DNA from: JBDNJM01 sp041687755
Lineage (GTDB): Bacteria > Planctomycetota > UBA1135 > GCA-002686595
Reading direction: 5' to 3'
Length of the DNA stretch: 64,000 nt
Assembly: GCA_041687755.1 (NCBI GenBank)
Contig: JBDNJM010000164.1
Location: 1-64,000, forward strand
Below, one piece after another: positions 1-8,875 of this stretch. The notes beneath the pieces were generated by a model. The model was not told the origin of the DNA. It did no database searches and saw only the letters and a program-made list of their open reading frames with translations. The number at the start of each line of letters is the position of its first letter. Position 1 is the first letter of the stretch. A program made the translations under genes and the position numbers.

Positions 1-260
1 CGAGCTGCAGCACCGGGCCCGGTCTAATCTGACGGGCGATCTCATTCGCCACGGGACGGAGGCTGAAGGCCGCCTTCATCACCCAGTCGCAGAGGGTCTC
101 CCGCGAGAGCCGCACGCCAAGGCGCGCAAAGGCGTCCTCCTGGCGATACAGCGGCAGATGCAGCACGTACTTCCGGCAAAGCAGCCAGGCGATGAGGGGC
201 GCGGTGGCCGTTACGCCTTCGACAGCGACGGGAGGGAGCGGCGCGAGGAGCGGACGGTGC
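1..260 (-). pseudogene. IS66-type transposase (TnpC) fragment
   Basis: Reading the minus strand from about 260 down to 1 gives a stretch with the IS66 TnpC signature: a HLPLYRQEDAF segment followed by RLGVRLSRETLCDWV, which precedes the catalytic region in that family. Both the N-terminal half and tnpB are missing. The frame emerges directly from inside the small tnpA-like ORF at 211-531, so this looks like an internally deleted IS66 element. The fragment continues past the left edge of the window, so the catalytic DDE residues cannot be judged here. It is not an intact gene in this window. The family call rests on the LPLYRQE motif. Confidence 0.7.
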
Positions 261-531
261 GACCCGAGCGGGTGCGGACTTCGAGGCGGATCCCGGACGG
301 CGCTGCGACCGGGCTAGAAGCAGGCGCCACCCTGGCGCGGACGCGGCCGTGCGCCACAGCGACTTCTTCGCGCCGCCAGCGATACAAGTTCGCAGGCGTG
401 CAGCCAAGGCGCCCGGCGAGGGCCGAGATCGCTGCCCCCTCACACTCCGCTGCAGCAAGGACCTGAGAGTACCAAACGGGAAGGTCGGCGCGCCGTTCGG
501 CGCGCCCGTCGATCAGAGTTTCGAGGTTCAT
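211..531 (-). pseudogene. IS66-type accessory protein (TnpA-like) with truncated tail
   Basis: A 106-residue frame starting MNLETLIDG. It contains a helix-turn-helix-like segment (ISALAGRLGCTPANLYRWRRE, about residues 37-57), as in the small HTH protein encoded first in IS66 elements. The C-terminal third is basic and low in complexity, and it overlaps the out-of-frame start of the TnpC fragment. The parsimonious reading is that a deletion removed the end of tnpA, all of tnpB and the start of tnpC, joining the two remnants. An alternative is an unrelated orphan HTH protein. Confidence 0.5.
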
Positions 532-605
532 ACCCCCCAGCATCGGGGGTGACCGGGAGCCCACGAAGGGGAGGCTGGGGCAGGCCGCCGGACGCTAACC
601 ACTTA

Positions 606-709
606 CGTGCTGGCCGGCTGCCGAGCGCCGCGGCCGCGTTGACCTCGACCTCGTAGCCCTGGGATTCCAGCAGCGCTTTCAGCGGTTCGCACAGGTCGGC
701 CTCTCGACT
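606..709 (-). pseudogene. Possible N-terminal remnant of a DUF2161-like (PD-(D/E)XK-type) protein
   Basis: Minus-strand translation from about 709 reads READLCEPLKALLESQGYEV. This closely follows the N-terminal pattern of DUF2161 proteins (E-x-DLY-x-PVKAFLE-x-QGYEVKGEV). The similarity stops after about 25 residues and no further domain follows before the IS66 remnant. No start codon is evident. It is best read as a scrap left by insertion and deletion beside the transposon. The match is short, so the assignment is tentative. Confidence 0.3.
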
Positions 710-764
710 GTGTCCCGAGGATCGGCCAGGCCCCGCCCGGGGGCACGCAGCGGGTCAGAGCGGG

Positions 765-1559
765 TCAGAGCGGGCCGTGGAGGAGCGGTGTGCTCCCCGA
801 ACCCAGGGGGCTCCGCGCAGCGCGCTCAAGGGCGGCGCGCACGTAACGGCGCGCGGTAGAGACGGCTTCGGGAAGCGCGAGACCCAGGGCCAGGCCCGCC
901 GCCAGTGCGGCCGAAGTCGCACAGCCGCTCCCATGAGGTCGCGCGACCGCGATCCGCTCGTCCTCAAACAGAACCGGTTCGGCCCCGGGCTGCGCAAGCA
1001 CGTCGCGGACCGTGCGGCCGGCCGCAAGCCGTCCGCCCTTCAGGAAGATCGCGGTCCCGCACGAAACAGCGAGCTCCTGCGCCCGCTCGACCAGCTCCTG
1101 CTGCGTACGCGGGGCCGCAGCAGCGGCAAGCAGTCCGGCTTCGTGAGCGTTCGGCGTGACGATCGTCGCCAGGGGCAGCAGCCGCTCCCGCAGCGCGCTG
1201 ATCGCGTCCTCGACGAGCAGCGGATCTCCGCTGGCCGCGACCATTACCGGATCGAGAACGACCGGGATCCCCGGGGCGCGCTCGAGAATCCTCGCTACGC
1301 ATTCGATCGTAGGCACGTCGCCCAGCATGCCGATCTTGATCGCGGCGACGTCGAAGTCGTCCAGCACGGCCCGGGCCTGCGCTTCGACGAAATCCGGAGG
1401 AACGCTCTGGATCCCGAAGACGCCCGTCGTGTTCTGGGCGGTCAGCGCCGTGATGACCGAGGTCCCGAACACACCGCAGAACGCAAAGGCCTTCAGATCC
1501 GCCTGCATGCCCGCACCGCCTGACGAATCGGATCCGGCGATGGCAAGGGCTACTTTCAT
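765..1559 (-). CDS. thiD: Hydroxymethylpyrimidine/phosphomethylpyrimidine kinase
   Basis: Phosphorylates HMP and then HMP-P to HMP-PP in cytoplasmic thiamine synthesis. The start chosen at 1559 gives MKVALAIAGSDSSGGAG, the canonical ThiD N-terminus with the HMP-binding GSD-SGGAG loop and the following QADLKAF. Further down are VVLDPVM, the TPN-x-x-E segment (VTPNAHEA), FLKGG, and the GSGC anion-hole loop with the catalytic Cys (HGSGCATSAALAAGLA). At 264 residues the length is normal for ThiD, and the frame is open to its stop at 765. A longer in-frame start at 1622 would add 21 residues without family similarity. No Shine-Dalgarno is visible; the start follows a C-rich stretch. It stands alone between transposon remnants with no other thiamine gene nearby. 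A short 10-bp tandem repeat (cgggtcagag, about 750-770) overlaps the stop. Confidence 0.93.
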   Translation of the reverse strand: MKVALAIAGSDSSGGAGMQADLKAFAFCGVFGTSVITALTAQNTTGVFGIQSVPPDFVEAQARAVLDDFDVAAIKIGMLGDVPTIECVARILERAPGIPVVLDPVMVAASGDPLLVEDAISALRERLLPLATIVTPNAHEAGLLAAAAAPRTQQELVERAQELAVSCGTAIFLKGGRLAAGRTVRDVLAQPGAEPVLFEDERIAVARPHGSGCATSAALAAGLALGLALPEAVSTARRYVRAALERAARSPLGSGSTPLLHGPL

Positions 1560-1888
1560 GGGGGGCGGGGCCGCAGGTTGTCGAGGATCCACGGGGCAGG
1601 GACCTTTGCTTCGGGGCCACATTTCAACGCCGCGCGACGCCCCATGCGACCGACAACCGATTTTTCCCAGCGATCCCGCCGGCGGTGCTCGCCGCGGGGA
1701 CCCCCTCGCCAGCCAAGCGCTCTAACAATTCCACAGCGGGATGTCGCCCGCTCGCTCCGTACCTCGCCCCCTAGCCTGGCCTTTCGCCGTCTTCCCGAGG
1801 TCAGGACGGACAAGCTCTGACCCTTGCTACCCGTGCCAAGTGCACAGCGCACAGCGCTCCGCCGGATACTGGACGGGCGCGGCAGAAT
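1560..1888. other. Gene-free spacer between thiD and the transposase remnant
   Basis: I see no credible gene here. The frames that cross it have arginine- and proline-rich shadow composition. It should contain the thiD promoter, but no convincing -35/-10 pair stands out in this GC-rich stretch. Confidence 0.5.
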
Positions 1889-2830
1889 TTAGTCTCCCGG
1901 TCCCCGTCGCCCGGGTGCTCGGTCGTCGCGGACGACGGCAGTACCTCCGTCTTCAGGTCTTCGAAGTAGGCCGGGACGGGCGGTGGTGTACCAGTGGGTC
2001 TGTAAATGCGCTGGCCGCATGCTGAGCCGCTCCTGGGTTCGGAGCAGCATCCGATTCTTCGGGCTCTTGTCTCGGTACTTCGGACTAGTGGCCACCTTGA
2101 GCACTTCGGCACGATCAGCGCTGCTGAGGCTGTTCGCGGGCACTTGGCGTGGCCCTGCTCTGCGATCATCGCCGATCGCCTCTCGCCGCCAACGCTGCAC
2201 GGTGCGGACGTCGAGCCCGACCAGTTCGCACGCGGCTTGCTGGCTGGCACCGGCGGTGAGGGCCTCGTCGAGCAGACCCCGGATCTTGTCCCGCTCCTCG
2301 TGTTGGTGTCGTCGTCCTCGTCCCCCCAGATTTCCTGGCCTCTTTTTTAGCGCGATAAGGGCAGCCAACTCCGCCAGCGCTTTGTCTTTGCGGTTCAGCT
2401 CGCGCTTGAGAGCGGCAAGCTCCTTCGCTTCCGGGCTCTGCCGACCCGACCTCGCCTTCGCGGCCTCCGACAACCCGGCCTTCGCGTCCAATCCCCACTT
2501 GGCAAGCGTTGCTTCATGCAGGCCGTGCTGACGTAGGAAGAGCCCGAGCTCCTCGTCCTAAAGGTGTGATGCCTCCCCGAGCAGGCGCAACTTATCCTCC
2601 GTCGTGTGCTTCTTGCTGCGCGCCTTGCCAGGCCCCTTGCCGCCCGACTTGCCGGGCTTCCCGCTCTCGTGTTCGCCGTTCATCCCGCCGACACTACGGG
2701 CAGCCCGCAGCCACCGAGAGAGAGTCGGCTGCGAAAGGCCGACCTCCCGCGAAAGGGCGGCGGCTGAAAGGCCCTCGGGGCCCGCCATGCGTTGCACCCT
2801 CCGGGGCTTGAATCCTGCTGTGTAAACCAT
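1889..2830 (-). pseudogene. IS3-type transposase remnant with in-frame amber stop
   Basis: Starts at 2830 (MVYTAGFKPRRVQRMAGPEG), preceded by a GGAG at good spacing. It begins with the HTH typical of these elements (LSREVGLSQPTLSRWLRAAR). After GEASHL the frame meets TAG at 2558-2560, then continues in the same frame with DEELGLFLRQHGLHEATLAKW, a lysine-rich linker and the second HTH (ACELVGLDVRTVQRWRREA). The family consensus therefore runs through the stop, which must be a nonsense mutation. Similarity fades after SPKYRDKSPK near 2070, and the remaining residues to 1889 do not match an IS3 integrase domain. The catalytic part is lost. The element is dead on two counts. Confidence 0.75.
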
Positions 2831-3123
2831 CTGCGACTCCGACGCCCCCGGGTTGCGTCGGGAGATCCTGGCCGGGAGAGGGTTCTCCACAGGTTGTCAG
2901 TCTTTTCCCCCGGACCGCCGCGCTGCGCCTCAGCCTGCTGAGGGCAGGCTTCGCGCGGCTCCCCCCTAAGGAGGGATGCTGCGGGCTGGGGAGCTCAGGC
3001 GGCAACTACCCTGACACCGGGGGCGGCCGAGCGGCCACCCCACAGCGAGTAGGGGCTGGACCCGCATGCATGTACGGTTGCGGCCCGTCCGCCCCACCGC
3101 TCCCCCACCCGACCCGGCGCCCC

Positions 3124-3801
3124 ATGAAGGTCCTCCTCGTCCTGACCTCCCACGACCGCCTCGCTGACACCGGCCAGCCCACCGGCTTCTGGCTCGAGGA
3201 GTTCGCCGCTCCCTACTACCGCTTGGCGGACGCCTGCGTTGAGTTGACCCTTGCCTCCCCCGCTGGCGGTCAGCCACCGATCGACCCCAAGAGCAGCACC
3301 GCAGACGCCCAGACGGACGCCACCCGGCGCTTCGAGGCCGACAGCGCTGCCCAGGCGGTCCTGGGCAACACGACCAAGCTCGCGGACGTGAGCGTCGAGG
3401 ACTACGACGCGGTCTTCTACCCGGGCGGACACGGGCCCCTGTGGGACCTGGCCGAGGACGCCGCATCGATCGCGCTGATCGAGGGCTTCCTCGCCGCCGA
3501 CAAGCCCGTCGCCGCGGTGTGCCACGCGCCCGCCGTGCTCTACCGCGTAAAGCGCGCCGACGGCGAGCCGCTGGTCGCCGGCAAGCGCGTAACCGGCTTC
3601 AGCAACTCCGAGGAGGCGGCAGTCGGACTGACCGAGGTGGTGCCGTTCCTGCTTGAGGATCGACTCGCGGAGCTCGGCGGCACCTACGAGAGCGGTCCCA
3701 ACTGGCAGCCGCATGTGATCGCCGACGGGCGGCTGATCACCGGCCAGAACCCCGCGTCGTCGGAAGCGTCCGCAGACGCCCTGCTCGCCCAGCTGCGCTG
3801 A
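3124..3801 (+). CDS. DJ-1/PfpI family protein (type 1 glutamine amidotransferase-like), copy 1
   Basis: A 225-residue single-domain cytoplasmic protein of the DJ-1/PfpI/Hsp31 superfamily. The nucleophile-elbow motif AVCHAPA places Cys133 and His134, and the conserved acidic residue lies in GFWLEEFAAPYY (Glu25/26), the arrangement of Hsp31-like class members. FYPGGHGPLWDL is the oxyanion-loop region. Such proteins act as glyoxalases, deglycases or chaperones; the substrate here is unknown. The start at 3124 follows CGCCCC with no Shine-Dalgarno; the 18 residues upstream in frame are proline-rich and unlikely. A close, gap-free paralogue of the same length is at 11725-12402. A decayed aldo/keto reductase follows 13 bp downstream, suggesting a former carbonyl-detoxification pair (inference). 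Confidence 0.9.
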   Translation: MKVLLVLTSHDRLADTGQPTGFWLEEFAAPYYRLADACVELTLASPAGGQPPIDPKSSTADAQTDATRRFEADSAAQAVLGNTTKLADVSVEDYDAVFYPGGHGPLWDLAEDAASIALIEGFLAADKPVAAVCHAPAVLYRVKRADGEPLVAGKRVTGFSNSEEAAVGLTEVVPFLLEDRLAELGGTYESGPNWQPHVIADGRLITGQNPASSEASADALLAQLR

Positions 3802-3814
3802 GCCCGCACTGACC

Positions 3815-4859
3815 ATGATGAACTACAAGCTTCTGGGCCGCTCGGGCCTGAGCGTCTCCGAACTCGGACCGATGAACTTCGGGCTCGAGTGGGACTTCGG
3901 TGCCGACGAGGCCCCAGCCGCAGCATTCTCCACGCCTACCGCGACGCGGGAGGGAACTTCCTCGACACCGCGGACAAGTACCACGGCGGCCAAACGGAGG
4001 AGTACCTCGGGCGTTGGATGAAGGGCGACCGCGACCGCATGGTGCTCGCGACCAAGTACACCCGCGCGCGGAACCCGGCGGAACCCAACGCCTCGGGCAA
4101 CGGGCGCAAGCACCTCATGGCAGCCGTCCAGGCGAGCCTGCGGCGACTGCAGACCGACTACATCGACCTGCTGTGGGTCCGTGCCTACGACGGCCTGACG
4201 CCCGTCGACGAGACCCTGCGCGCGCAGGACGACCTCATTCGCCAGGGCAAGGTCAACGACATCGGCATCAGCGATACGCCGGCCTGGATCGTGAGCGGCG
4301 CCAACGTGATGGCCGAGCTGCGCGGATGGTCGCGCTTCATCGGCCTGCAGCTCGAGTACAGCCTGTGCAGCGTGACGCCGAGCGCGACCTGCTCCGCATG
4401 GCAGAGCAGCACGACCTGGGCGTCATGGCCTGGGCCCCGCTCGCGGGCGGTGTGCTGACCGCCAAGTACACCCGCGGCTCCACCCCCGACACCCGCCGCG
4501 CCGCGCGCAACGAGGGCCGACTGTCCGAGGCGGGCCTGGCGGTCGCCCGCGCGGTCGACGAGCTCGCCGACGAGCACGCCGACGAACACGGAGCCTGCTC
4601 GAACCAGGTCGCACTGGCCTGGATGCTCGCCCGCGGCTACCGCTACGTTCCGATCGTCGGCGCGCGCAGGCTCGCCCAGATCGAGGACAGCCTCGCTGCT
4701 ACCGGCCTCTAGCTCGGCCCCGGGGCGCTAGCGCGGCTCGACACCCTGACGCGGATCCCGCTCGGCTTCCCGCATGACTTCCTCGCCTCCGCGCACGTGC
4801 AGGAGCTGATCCACGGCGAGGTCGGCGTGCAGCGCCTGCAGACGCCGCCCCGTGTCTGA
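3815..4859 (+). pseudogene. Aldo/keto reductase, decayed (two frameshifts, premature stop)
   Basis: Begins MMNYKLLGRSGLSVSELG, a standard aldo/keto reductase N-terminus. The frame shifts near 3908 to continue SRSILHAYRDAGGNFLDTAD, with the catalytic Asp and Tyr in DTADKYHGG and Lys in ATKYTRAR. It shifts again near 4360 into ERDLLRMAEQHDLGVMAWAPLAGGVL. A TAG at 4710-4712 interrupts the frame, after which recognisable C-terminal sequence runs on to TGA at 4857-4859. The usual catalytic His segment (WVHAxD) reads WVRAYD, so the tetrad His is replaced by Arg. Two frameshifts, a nonsense codon and a lost active-site residue together argue for real decay rather than a single sequencing error. Confidence 0.85.
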
Positions 4860-5073
4860 GTCAACGCCGAGGACCCGCCGCGCGGGATCCCGCGGGTGGG
4901 CCGGGGCTGGCCGCGGAGCCGCTGGGCGGGCCCCCTAGGGCGCGGCGACAGCACCCAGGGCTCTCCGGACGTCCACCCGCGCGGCATTCGGTAAGGTTCA
5001 GAGAGGTGACAACGGCCCGCGGCATGCCTTGGTTCCGGGGCCTCTCGCGACCGTTGCACTGCCGACGACCCCC

Positions 5074-6957
5074 ATGAAGGCAGCCGCGAACCCGCCTGAT
5101 GAAGCTGAGCGACTGGACTCCCTGCGCGAGTACGAGGTCCTCGACACCCTGCCCGAGGACGCCTACGACGACATCGTCTCGATCGCCTCGCTGCTCTGCC
5201 GGACTCCGATCGCGCTGATCAGCCTGATCGATGAGGAGCGCCAGTGGTTCAAGGCTCGGGTCGGCATCGACGCGAACGAGACTGCTCGCGAGCTCGCCTT
5301 CTGCGCGCACGCGATCCTGGAGCCCGATTCGCTGTTCGTCGTCGAGGATGCCTCGACGGACGAGCGCTTCCGCGACAACCCCCTGGTCACCTCCGGACCG
5401 CAAATCCGCTTCTACGCGGGTGCTCCCCTGGTCACTTCGGACGGTCATGCGCTCGGCACCCTGTGCGTACTCGACAAGGAGCCCCGTCGGCTGACCCCTG
5501 AGCAGGAGCAGGCCCTGCGAGCGCTGTCGCGGCAGGTCATCGGCCAGCTCGAGCTGAGGCGCGCCGTCGCCCAGCTCGAGGTCGGTCGCCGCGAGCTGCA
5601 GCGCGTCAACGCTAGGCTGGAGCTGCGCACCGCTCAGGTCGAGCGCTCTAGGGACGAACTCGCGCGCCTGTGCGAGGCGCTGGAGGGCCAGGGCGACCTG
5701 ATCGAGCGCGACCTCGACCGGGCCGAGCAGATCCAGCGCTCCCTGCTGCCGCGCGAGCTTCAGCCGATCATCGGCTTCCACGTCGAGAGCCTGTACCGAC
5801 CAGGGCGGCAGATCGGAGGAGACCTATACGACGTCGTGCGGCTCTCGGAGGACCGCATCGCCTTCGTGATCGCCGACGCCGCCGGCCACGGCGTCAGCGC
5901 GGCGATGGTCGCCCTGCTGTTCCTGCACCAGCTGCGCGCTGTCGATTCCCAGGTGGCGCTGGACCCTGGGGCCACCCTTGCGAGGATCAATGCCGCCCTG
6001 CACGCCGACCTGTCCTCGCCCGGCCTGTTCGTGACCGCGACCTACGCCGTGCTCCGCGTATCCACGCGTGAGCTGACGATCGCCTCCGCCGGACACACCC
6101 CGCTCTTGTGGTTGCACGCGGACGGGTCGGTCGAGCAAGTCGCCAGCACCGGCCCGGCCCTCGGGCTCTCCGCGGGTGCCGAGTTCGGTACCCGCCGCAT
6201 TCGCCTCTCGGAGGGCGACCGACTGCTGTTCACCACGGACGGCCTGTTCGACGCCGCCGCTGATGAGGTCCCCTCAGGCGAGGAGCTTGCCCGAGCGCTC
6301 CAGCGCGCCGCTTCGGAGGGGCCCCTCCTCGAGTCGTTGTTCGTGGCCCTGACCAAGGGCCGCGAACGCCAGGACCGCGACGACGTGACGCTGGTCCTGC
6401 TCGACGCCCGCAGCGGCGAGCACCGCCTGGTTCACGGCGGCACAGAGCTCCCGCTGGAGTCTGCCCCGCAGCGCACTCCCTCCACCATTCACAGCGCCAA
6501 CGCCGACGGCCGGACCTTCCTCGCCCTCGAGGGCCGGGTGACCTGGACCCTCGCCCAGTGCCTGCTGGACGCCGGGCTCTCAGCGCTCGCTTCCTCCGGC
6601 GAGCTGCTGATCGACCTCGGAGCCTGCGAACACCTGGACAGCACGATGCTCGGCACGCTCCATGAGCTCGCCATCCATGGAGGCCGCCGGATCACGATCC
6701 AACAGGTCGGGCAAGACGTCCGCGCCTGCCTCGAGGAGCTGGGCCTCGTGCTGGTCCTCGCGCGCACGGCTCCCCATCCTCAAGCGCTCCCAACGGACTG
6801 GACCCTTCTTCACGCACCCGAGACAGACCCCAACCGTCAGCGCGAGCGCCTGCACCGTGCGCACGCTCTCCTGGCGGACCTCAACAAGGAGAACCAGCAG
6901 AAGTTCGGCGGCCTGCTGGGCGCCCTCGAGGCCGAGCCCGAACCTGAGATGCTGTGA
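5074..6957 (+). CDS. GAF-PP2C(SpoIIE/RsbU-type)-STAS signalling protein
   Basis: About 627 residues. N-terminal GAF sensor (about 15-160, with the FCAHAILEPDSLFVVEDA segment typical of GAF phosphatase/kinase sensors), then a coiled coil (about 165-235). Next is a PPM-type serine phosphatase of the RsbU/SpoIIE class (about 240-440), with metal-ligand motifs GGDLYDV, IADAAGHGVSAAM and TTDGLFDA. A STAS-like domain follows (about 465-560, IDLGACEHLDSTMLGTL) with Ser next to Asp at the usual phospho-site. It should dephosphorylate a STAS anti-sigma antagonist; here a STAS domain is fused, so it may be its own substrate (inference). The start at 5074 follows CCCCC. The last few codons and the stop lie inside a 133-bp repeat, so the C-terminus may be shaped by that insertion. 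No RsbW-like kinase is in the window. Confidence 0.88.
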   Translation: MKAAANPPDEAERLDSLREYEVLDTLPEDAYDDIVSIASLLCRTPIALISLIDEERQWFKARVGIDANETARELAFCAHAILEPDSLFVVEDASTDERFRDNPLVTSGPQIRFYAGAPLVTSDGHALGTLCVLDKEPRRLTPEQEQALRALSRQVIGQLELRRAVAQLEVGRRELQRVNARLELRTAQVERSRDELARLCEALEGQGDLIERDLDRAEQIQRSLLPRELQPIIGFHVESLYRPGRQIGGDLYDVVRLSEDRIAFVIADAAGHGVSAAMVALLFLHQLRAVDSQVALDPGATLARINAALHADLSSPGLFVTATYAVLRVSTRELTIASAGHTPLLWLHADGSVEQVASTGPALGLSAGAEFGTRRIRLSEGDRLLFTTDGLFDAAADEVPSGEELARALQRAASEGPLLESLFVALTKGRERQDRDDVTLVLLDARSGEHRLVHGGTELPLESAPQRTPSTIHSANADGRTFLALEGRVTWTLAQCLLDAGLSALASSGELLIDLGACEHLDSTMLGTLHELAIHGGRRITIQQVGQDVRACLEELGLVLVLARTAPHPQALPTDWTLLHAPETDPNRQRERLHRAHALLADLNKENQQKFGGLLGALEAEPEPEML

Positions 6958-7076
6958 AAATCGGCGCTGCCCGGCCCAAGTGCCTCTCAGTTGCCTTCAT
7001 GCCCATCGCCTGGAGGCGCTGGAGCGCCGAGAGCGTGAACGGATGGCGCTGCGCGCATTGATTAACACTCTCTGAG
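6944..7076 (+). repeat. 133-bp dispersed repeat, copy A (MITE-like)
   Basis: Aligns without gaps to 10771-10903, with 113 of 133 positions identical by hand count. Positions 59-96 of the element are identical, including a GGCGC-TGGA-GCGCC hairpin. The ends are imperfect inverted repeats (CTGAGATGC... and, reverse-complemented, CTCAGAGAG...). It starts inside the last codons of the GAF-PP2C-STAS gene. No clear target duplication is visible. It could instead be the 3' remnant of a transposase, since both copies keep a frame ending in HTL and a stop. Confidence 0.75.
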
Positions 7077-7369
7077 TGAAGCCCCCCCGGCAGGCAGTAC
7101 CGCCTGAGCCGAGGCCCCTCATGAGCCGGCCAGACCCGGTCAGGATCGGTCGCATGCGGTGCCCCCTGCCCGGCTCGCCGCTTCCAGTCTGTCGAACGAC
7201 GTCGTTCGGCGCTCAAGCCTGAGTCGCGGCAGGTTCTCGGAGGGCTCCGACGGCGGGTGCTGCCGCGCGGATTAGCTGGACAGTCGGCTCAGCCCGCTCC
7301 CAGAAGAGCCCGCGTGTCGCACCCGGCGAGTCCTCTCGCTCCGACCGGTTTGCGGTAGAGCCGGCGCCT

Positions 7370-8875
7370 CTACGCCCCCTGTCCTTTCGTCCAAACGGCG
7401 CCCTCGTCCAGCGGAAAGATCGGTCTTCGTACGTTGCGATAGGGCAGGCGCTCATACTTCACGGTACAGAGCGCGCCGCTATCGCAGACAATGACCCGAC
7501 CAGCGATGGGTTCGAAAGCAGCCCGGAAGTGCTGCATCGACTTGAGCCCGACGACGGACTTGTGCTCTGGAGCGATGCCAAACGACTTGAACTGCTGCAG
7601 GTCGAGTATCTGCTTGGAGATCGTGACAATCAGGATCTCGATATCGTCCACGCGCAGGACGGCACTCGGGCCAAAAGAGCGGGATAGGCCCCCGAGAATC
7701 GGTCCGTCTCCAACGTAGCGGCCGTCGCTCATCGAGACGAGCTCACCCTCAAGGGTCAGGGGACCGCCACCGAAGGCGGGATCGATCTTGCCCCCGAGGA
7801 CCACCCGGGTGACCTCCCCGACCTCGGCACCGTGAAGTTCCTGAACAGTATCGCCGTCCACCATCGGGCCGAAGCAGGCATTACCTATGCGCTGATCGAT
7901 GAGCGCTCCGAGGAGCGCGGTGGAGTCGCCGTAGGCGCCCGCGCCCGGATTGTCGGCGTAGTCCGCGATCACGAGAGGACCCTTCCCGGGATCGAACCCA
8001 GCGGCTTGGGCGGCGGCGGCCTCGACGGTGAGATAGTCATTGAGTTCCTCGTGGCGCCGCGCCCAGATGTCTTCGGCGAGCGTCTCCGCGAAGGCGCCAT
8101 GCGCGGCGAGATCGCCCTGGCCCGTCACGAGAACGGTCGGGCCGACATCGGCGATGTCCGTGCTGGCAAAGCCGGCGTTGATACTCACGGCGAACACGTC
8201 GGCCCGCTCCTCATATTCACTCGCTCTCGCCAAGCGCTCGATCATCGGGCCGATATCGGTGCGCCCCCCGTTTGTTTCTTCCAGCATCGGACAGCTCACG
8301 CGGATCGTGCGCGGCCTGATCTCGCCTGCCATCGTCCGCTGCAGGATCGCGCCCGCCCGTCGACCGGTTTCTCGCATGTCGATGTGCGGATAGGTGCGGA
8401 ACGAAACAACGATGTCAGCGAGCGAACACATCTCCGGACTGACATTCGCGTGTGAGTCCAGGGTGATGGCGATCGGAATATCCTCGCCGCAGACACCACG
8501 GAGGCGACGCAGAATCTCACCTTCGCCGTCATCGCTGAAATCGAGGACCGTTGCGCCATGCAGGCCGAGGAGGATTCCATCGAATCCACCGCGTTCGACG
8601 GCGGCGACGATTGGGTCGCAGAGCCACTCAAACGCGGCCCGCTCGACCTTGCCGCTCGGTCCCGCCGCCGCACTCAGGACGTGTTCGAGATGCCAGCCGT
8701 GCGCCCGGCCCGCATCGAGAAAGCCGGCGAGCTCGGTGTTGGCCTCGCCTCTGGCGGCGAGCGCATCGTCTCCCCGCAGCACATACCGGTCCCTGAACGC
8801 CTGCTTGTTGGTCAGCAGTCGACTGAAAGTATTGGTCTCGTGCGCGAACTCTGCCGTGAGGACCCGAAATGTCAT
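7370..8875 (-). CDS. M81 family metallopeptidase (MlrC-like)
   Basis: 501 residues, full length for the MlrC/DUF1485 family named after the zinc metallopeptidase acting on linearised microcystin fragments. It opens with RVLTAEFAHETNTFS, the family's N-terminal motif. GLHGATVLDF, then LDSHANVSPEM (DxHxN-type metal ligands) and the C-domain DYADNPGAGAYGDST are all present. Members occur widely in organisms with no microcystin link, so a general hydrolase of small peptides or amides is the safe reading. Its base composition looks lower in GC than the neighbours (many A/T third positions), which suggests lateral acquisition (inference). It sits alone on the minus strand between the PP2C gene and an MFS gene. 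No Shine-Dalgarno precedes the ATG. Confidence 0.92.
   Translation of the reverse strand: MTFRVLTAEFAHETNTFSRLLTNKQAFRDRYVLRGDDALAARGEANTELAGFLDAGRAHGWHLEHVLSAAAGPSGKVERAAFEWLCDPIVAAVERGGFDGILLGLHGATVLDFSDDGEGEILRRLRGVCGEDIPIAITLDSHANVSPEMCSLADIVVSFRTYPHIDMRETGRRAGAILQRTMAGEIRPRTIRVSCPMLEETNGGRTDIGPMIERLARASEYEERADVFAVSINAGFASTDIADVGPTVLVTGQGDLAAHGAFAETLAEDIWARRHEELNDYLTVEAAAAQAAGFDPGKGPLVIADYADNPGAGAYGDSTALLGALIDQRIGNACFGPMVDGDTVQELHGAEVGEVTRVVLGGKIDPAFGGGPLTLEGELVSMSDGRYVGDGPILGGLSRSFGPSAVLRVDDIEILIVTISKQILDLQQFKSFGIAPEHKSVVGLKSMQHFRAAFEPIAGRVIVCDSGALCTVKYERLPYRNVRRPIFPLDEGAVWTKGQGA

Noticed and set aside
52..458. 138-residue minus-strand frame over the IS66 remnant
   Set aside because: Composition is Arg/Ala/Pro-rich and the same DNA encodes recognisable IS66 segments in two other frames.
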